Source: Hordeum vulgare subsp. vulgare
Taxonomy: Eukaryota > Streptophyta > Magnoliopsida > Poales > Poaceae
DNA: 64,000 bases
Reading direction: 5' to 3'
Assembly: GCF_904849725.1 (NCBI RefSeq)
Contig: NC_058519.1
Span: forward strand, 180,471,703-180,535,702
A model generated the notes under the pieces. It saw only the letters and a program-made list of their open reading frames with translations, was not told where the DNA came from and made no database searches. The translations under genes and the position numbers were made by a program. The first letter of the stretch is position 1. Each line of letters starts with the position of its first letter. Shown here piece after piece: positions 59,685 through 64,000 of this stretch.

Positions 59685-60662
59685 ATGGACTATGAAGCTG
59701 GACTTGTAGTCTGTGGACCAATGACCCAGCTGGATGCTGAAATATGGATTCGGAACATGGAGAACGACTTCGGGAGCAACTTGATCTCCAGGAAGTATGA
59801 AGTCGAACACGCTCTCCAGTACTTTACCCAAAGTGCTGCAATCTGGTGGAAAATGCACCATGCCATACAAGGATTTAGTGGAGCAGAAACCTGGGACGAA
59901 TTCAAGAACACCCTGTTAAGATCCCGACTTATTCAGAAGTGCTATGATAATCCGAAGAAGAAGACTTGTGCATGCAAGATCTGTGGAGAAACAGGACACA
60001 CCCAAGAAGAACACAAGGATGGAAGCACTCATTGTGAAGGAAATCACCCAGATGAGGAGTGCCCAAGTAGTCAGGTGACTTGTTTCCTTTGTGAAGGAAC
60101 CACCCACTACCCAGCTCAGTGTCACATTTACCCCAAGGTGCAACAAGTTGTCAAGAAGCAGAAAGATGTAGTGAAGGAAACACTCAAGAAGAAGATTCTA
60201 GAAGGACCGGTGATGAACGAAAATATTGAAGACCCTGATGGACAAGGTCTGACCAGATTTTTCTCCAATGCATGCTACTCATGTGGAGAAGAAGGACATT
60301 ATTCACAGGATTGCACGAAGAGAAGCCAAGAGTATCTGGGAAACTTCCCGACGGAAGAAGTGGAGTTTGATCCACTTGAAATAGAAGAACTGGCCAAAAT
60401 GAAGGAGTCCAGAAAGAAGAAAAAGTACCCCCGGAAGAGCCAAATCTCTGCAGATATAGACCTGAGTCATGTCAGATGTTACAAGTGTATGGAATTTGGC
60501 CACCACAAATACATGTGCTCAGGAAGGAAGCCGGAAATCCAAGGAGAAAAAGCAAAAGCTAAGAAGCCTCAAGACTTGTCAAAACTCATTTGCTTTCGTT
60601 GCAAGGAAGCGGGACATTTTGCTAGCGATTGCCCACAAAGGAAGAAAGCTAAGAAGGAGTAG
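59685..60662 (+). CDS. D Gag-like protein with five zinc knuckles
   Basis: The frame is open from ATG 59550 (370 codons); the ATG at 59685 (MDYEAG) is preferred because the first 45 residues look like translated leader. Numbered from 59550: residues 60-128 resemble a shortened Ty3 Gag capsid (LDAEIWIRNMENDF, AAIWWKMHHA, ETWDEFKNTLL). Zinc knuckles follow: C142-C145-H150-H155 (CCHH variant), C178-C181-H186-C191, C242-C245-H250-C255, C310-C313-H318-C323 and C348-C351-H356-C361. Lys-rich linkers and a basic tail end it. It probably binds element RNA for packaging. Most plant Gag proteins carry one or two knuckles, so five is unusual. No frameshift or internal stop. Protease and RT are absent, so it would depend on a partner element. 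Confidence 0.8.
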   Translation: MDYEAGLVVCGPMTQLDAEIWIRNMENDFGSNLISRKYEVEHALQYFTQSAAIWWKMHHAIQGFSGAETWDEFKNTLLRSRLIQKCYDNPKKKTCACKICGETGHTQEEHKDGSTHCEGNHPDEECPSSQVTCFLCEGTTHYPAQCHIYPKVQQVVKKQKDVVKETLKKKILEGPVMNENIEDPDGQGLTRFFSNACYSCGEEGHYSQDCTKRSQEYLGNFPTEEVEFDPLEIEELAKMKESRKKKKYPRKSQISADIDLSHVRCYKCMEFGHHKYMCSGRKPEIQGEKAKAKKPQDLSKLICFRCKEAGHFASDCPQRKKAKKE

Positions 60663-60898
60663 TTAAGTTTTGACAGCGGCAATTAGTGTAATCTGAAGAA
60701 CTCTTGTTTTTCATGAGATCATGGAGTGAAATTTTTGTAACAGAAGTCCCTGAGATTGTAATAACATCATGAATAAATGGAATTTATTGTCTCATGATTG
60801 CCTATGTTGAAACTGTATGCGTTGTTTCTCTTCGAACAAAGATCTCTGAACAATTATGAGGTTATGAGAAAATATGGGTTATGCAGGCATGAGTATAA

Positions 60899-60917
60899 TT
60901 CATTTTAAGTGTGGTAG
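60899..60917 (+). other. Internal PPT-region copy 1 in D
   Basis: TTCATTTTAAGTGTGGTAG, identical to 62410-62428 next to the 3' LTR, lies between the two ORFs. Confidence 0.7.
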
Positions 60918-61015
60918 TAATCGGTAAACCCATAGGATCCATTGAGTAGGAATGTACCATAACTACCAAGGAGACATATACATTCCTCTGAGTACCTATT
61001 TACTGACACCTACAG

Positions 61016-61471
61016 ATGACAACTCTCTACGAGTCATTCCTCAAGGGCCCCGAAACAATCATGACCCTGACCAGTGATCATGATTACCCGAAAATCCTGA
61101 AGGACATGATGAAGCACATTCACCTTGAAGGAGATGCAGTCTACAAAGGCTACCCATTCATGGAAAGTGGAGTAGAACTTTGGTATGTGGAAGTACACCT
61201 CCACCATGTGAAAGGAGTTTGTCCAAAGACTATGGGGCAATACTTTTTCATTTCACGTGTACCACGAGCAACCTTCTTTGATGTTGTTCGTGAAGTTTCC
61301 ATAGAAGCCATACGTCAGATTGGAGAGATACTTGAAGCAAGACTCCGTCATACCCAGGAATACCTGAGTGAGGTACGTGCGGAGATGATGGAGATGAAGC
61401 TCATGACCACCATGATGAAGCAAAAGATGGATGATTTCAAGGAGCACCTTGGAAAGTTCGAGTGGAACTAA
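61016..61471 (+). CDS. D second ORF, unknown protein
   Basis: 151 codons from ATG, MTTLYESFL, to KFEWN and stop. The N-terminal 90 residues are mixed, with aromatic residues and His (LWYVEVHLHHV near 56-66), like a small globular fold. Residues about 95-147 are strongly helical and probably coiled coil (IEAIRQIGEILEARLRHTQ, MMEMKL). There is no membrane segment, zinc knuckle or catalytic motif. It lies 350 bp after gag and about 960 bp before the 3' LTR, behind a copy of the PPT region. The uninterrupted frame suggests recent function. I do not recognise the family. Confidence 0.6.
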   Translation: MTTLYESFLKGPETIMTLTSDHDYPKILKDMMKHIHLEGDAVYKGYPFMESGVELWYVEVHLHHVKGVCPKTMGQYFFISRVPRATFFDVVREVSIEAIRQIGEILEARLRHTQEYLSEVRAEMMEMKLMTTMMKQKMDDFKEHLGKFEWN

Positions 61472-62409
61472 AGGACCTCCAAGAGAGGCAGATGAATAAA
61501 GTTGGCAGAAATGCTTGACCATACCGAATAATGTGGATGGCAGCATTTGTAATAAATTACTTTTGAGTTAGAATTTTGAAGAAAGCAAGGATGTAATAAA
61601 GGATTGATTATGAAATGAATATGATTTATGGAAGAAGCTATGATGGATCAGCAAAACGTTTTCTTAGGAGCATACGAAAGCTAGAGAGTTGTGAAGATAC
61701 GATAGATATTTTGTTCAGCTTGCAGAACCGATGGATTATCCGAACTTCGTTCGTGGACAAGAGAAATTCTACAACGCTTGTGAGGATGCCCAAGTGTTAG
61801 AATACGAGATTCACTAAGCCTTATACAAGGTAATGATTTCAGTGCGACATGGCTTGGCCACCATGACGACTTACTATTATCATTCTCTTGCTATTCGGAA
61901 TGGTAAATCTGAGGGACTTACCCATAGTGAGAGACGACGTTCTTTGAAGCTTTTGTTTAAGCCTTAGAATGGTATGATGAAAGCCCCATGTACATGGCAA
62001 TCGTTGTCACGCGTCGGACATTTTACGGTGAGGGTGAAGCCAAGACCTTTCTCTCTGCAGGATAACCACAAATGGTAGACCACCATGAGAATCATCGATA
62101 GGTTATTTAAAATGGTCACGAGACTTGTCAGTTAAGAAGACCCAGTGACGGGAGAGTCTTATATCAACAGAAGAACCCTCGATTTTGATGGAAACATTAT
62201 GAATATAATGGAAGAACTTCACCAAAGAAGTTACCGTGAAGAATGTGACGAGCGAGATGCCAAGACCCCAGAGGATTGTCAAAAAATTGAGCGACGAGTA
62301 ACCTTCATTTTAAGCGTGGTAGCATCCCACTTTGCCGGAGGTTGGATTTGTTAGAAGACCCCCAAACCCAAACCTTTCTTTCTAGCCCCTCCGAATCTCG
62401 AGGACGAGA
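61472..62409 (+). other. D noncoding tract before 3' LTR with second PPT-region copy
   Basis: No firm gene; a 69-codon frame at 62145-62354 is Glu/Arg-rich but short. At 62304-62322 the PPT-region sequence occurs again with one change and is followed by CATCCC, like the start of the LTR. Confidence 0.55.
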
Positions 62410-62428
62410 TTCATTTTAAGTGTGGTAG
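62410..62428 (+). other. PPT region of D
   Basis: TTCATTTTAAGTGTGGTAG, three bases before the LTR start at 62432; AAGTGTGGTAGG is the likely purine-rich primer. Confidence 0.6.
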
Positions 62429-62431
62429 GTT

Positions 62432-64000
62432 TGTAACATCCCTAATTTTGGAAGGTTAAAATAACTATTAGATTGTTTGTTTGTTTGCTTGAGTGATTGA
62501 AACTTGTGTGAAATTTGAAACTTTTCAAAAACTTTTGAATGAGAGGGAATAAAATGAATTTCCGCATCTTTTAAAAGCAATGAGAGAAGATGACATGACT
62601 TCTTCAACTCTAAAGAATTTGAATGGAGCTGGCATTTGAATTTCCTTCGATTTTAATTTGCAAATTCTATTTTCCCTCCACTCAAGAAATGCCGGGGAAT
62701 AATATTCTGTCAAACAGAAAAGAGAGGAGGAACATGACCCTCCAGAGCCAGGGGCATTTGTTGAAGTATTTTGAGCCAAGGAAACAAAATTTAATTTGAG
62801 AAAATAATTGCAACAAGAAATAATGCTTTTAGGGGATTTTCTGAAGAAAAACATTTTTTAAAAGTTTTTATTTTTGACTTTGAAAAATGTTAATCGAGTA
62901 GAGGATGTTTTTCTGATTCTTTTGGTATATAATACCCTATATTAATTATTTTTATTTCTTTCCTTTTTTTCCTTTTAGTTTCTATTTTATTAAAAAGGCT
63001 AAATAGGAAACGTTTTTTTTTAAAGGAAACCGCCGCCGGCGCATTATAGCTGTGGGCCGAATCCCACAGTATCCGGGATCCGAGATCCCTACGGATCGGC
63101 CGACCGTCCCCAAGCCCCCAAGCCACCTCTCCCTGCCGCGTGGGACCCGCGCCCGATTCTCCTCTTCCCCCGGTCACCTTCCTCCTCTCCCCTTTCCAAA
63201 ACCGAGCCCGAGGCCGAGTCCTCTCCAGGTTCGCCGGGATCCGCCCGATCCCCCTGCCCCTTCCCTCCCCAAGCGCCTCTCTCCCCTATAAATACTGCCC
63301 CCGGCCGCCGCACCCCGTTCCCCACATCGCCACGCCGTCCCGCCGCCCCCAAGCCGCCCTGCTGCACCACCGCCGGAGCACCCGAGCTCGGCCGCCTTCG
63401 GCCACCCGCTGCACCGCCTCCGGCCACCCCGACCCCTCCCCGACGCCACCAACGCGCTCGCCGCCCTCGCCCGCATCGACTGGAGCCCTCGCCGCCGCCG
63501 GAGACCCTCGGGAGCGCCTTCCCCCGCCCACACCCGAGCCGCCGCCGCCGTCAGCCCTCGCCGGAGACTCCCACGCCGGTGAGCACCCCATCCCCTCCCC
63601 GTAGCCGTCTGATATTAGATGTACGCTCGTGATTAGACACTAGGTAACCCTTCGGTTTTGTTAAGAAAATCATTCGGTTTTCTATTAGTATTAGTTAGCC
63701 GAGCAGATTTTCTTTACTTTGCGAACGTTCGTTGGATTAGCTACGCAGCACTCACCCCTTAGCCAATCAGAGAGCACCACGTGGAACCCCTGTTCACTAG
63801 TTAGGTTTTTTTTTATTTTCAGTTTAATTCAAAAACAGAGGAAGATTCAATTTTCTTTTGATTGTAATTCTTGATCCACAAGTCCAATGAGGTTGATTGT
63901 TTTTCCAGTAGATCACAATTTTTCTGTAGTTTTAAAAACGTATAATTTGTCTATGTTTGAAATTTTCAAATTTGAATTAGATCAGATTTAGTTTAAACCT
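62432..64000 (+). repeat. 3' LTR of D, cut by window end
   Basis: The first 1569 bp match the 5' LTR closely, apart from a deletion of about 22 bp near 62568 and scattered substitutions. TATAAATA is at 63287-63294. Confidence 0.88.

Larger units (their letters stand above)
57124..64000 (+). mobile_element. Non-autonomous LTR element D, right end outside window
   Basis: LTRs starting TGTAACATC at 57124 and 62432 are very similar, suggesting fairly recent insertion. The internal region of about 2.9 kb holds a Gag-type ORF and a second ORF but no protease, RT or integrase. It is inserted in the pol gene of E. The TSD on the left would be CTCTT (57119-57123). Confidence 0.82.

Overview
The window looks like intergenic DNA from a large grass genome, most likely Triticeae (wheat, Aegilops or barley). 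The reasons are several Angela/WIS/BARE1-type Copia LTRs of about 1.8 kb, Athila-like Gypsy elements with a tRNA-Asp-type primer site, a CACTA transposon, a Tourist-type MITE, and no intact host gene. No rRNA, tRNA, CRISPR or bacterial-type gene was seen. Family names are from memory of sequence style and are tentative; boundaries come from termini and target-site duplications (TSDs) read in the sequence.

Left part (1-9553): a Gypsy LTR with its primer site (1-3344) is split by a solo Copia LTR with a perfect TSD (1141-2915). A truncated Copia LTR follows (3345-4244), then the 3' two-thirds of Gypsy element A (4245-9553): broken pol, an LTR-like internal module, a small coiled-coil ORF, a long noncoding tract and the 3' LTR. 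A abuts the leader of Copia element G1.

Middle (9554-27000): G1 (minus strand) has its LTR split by a complete Gypsy element C (10606-25530, minus, TSD ATCTA). The 5' LTR of C is itself split by a CACTA element (19905-24659, TSD ACA). This is three clear nesting levels. C carries gag, protease, RT, RNase H and integrase with visible catalytic residues but several frameshifts and stops, plus the same extra ORF as A.

27000-33000: the only host-gene trace is a decayed type I MADS-box-like fragment (27106-27795) split by a 385-bp MITE with TSD TTA. Unassigned DNA and Copia element G2 (minus) follow. The G2 LTR is split by composite Gypsy element B (33179-41839), which encodes gag and protease but no RT or integrase and whose 5' end is a mosaic of two LTRs.

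Right part (43000-64000): unassigned DNA, a minus-strand Gypsy LTR (46966-48498), a short 3' LTR (48699-49218), a plus-strand long LTR (49251-52365), the 3' end of a chromodomain Gypsy element E (52366-57123, minus), and inside E a non-autonomous LTR element D (57124 to beyond the window). D has a five-zinc-knuckle Gag and an unrecognised 151-aa ORF.

The most interesting pattern is shared architecture. A, B and C each carry an internal copy of a U3-like LTR segment with the same GC-rich hairpin, placed downstream of the last retroviral-type gene and, in A and C, just upstream of an extra ORF in the env position with its own TATA-like box and splice-acceptor-like site. A, B, C and the unrelated D also each carry extra copies of the polypurine tract region upstream of the true one. 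This suggests a second transcription or priming unit inside these elements.
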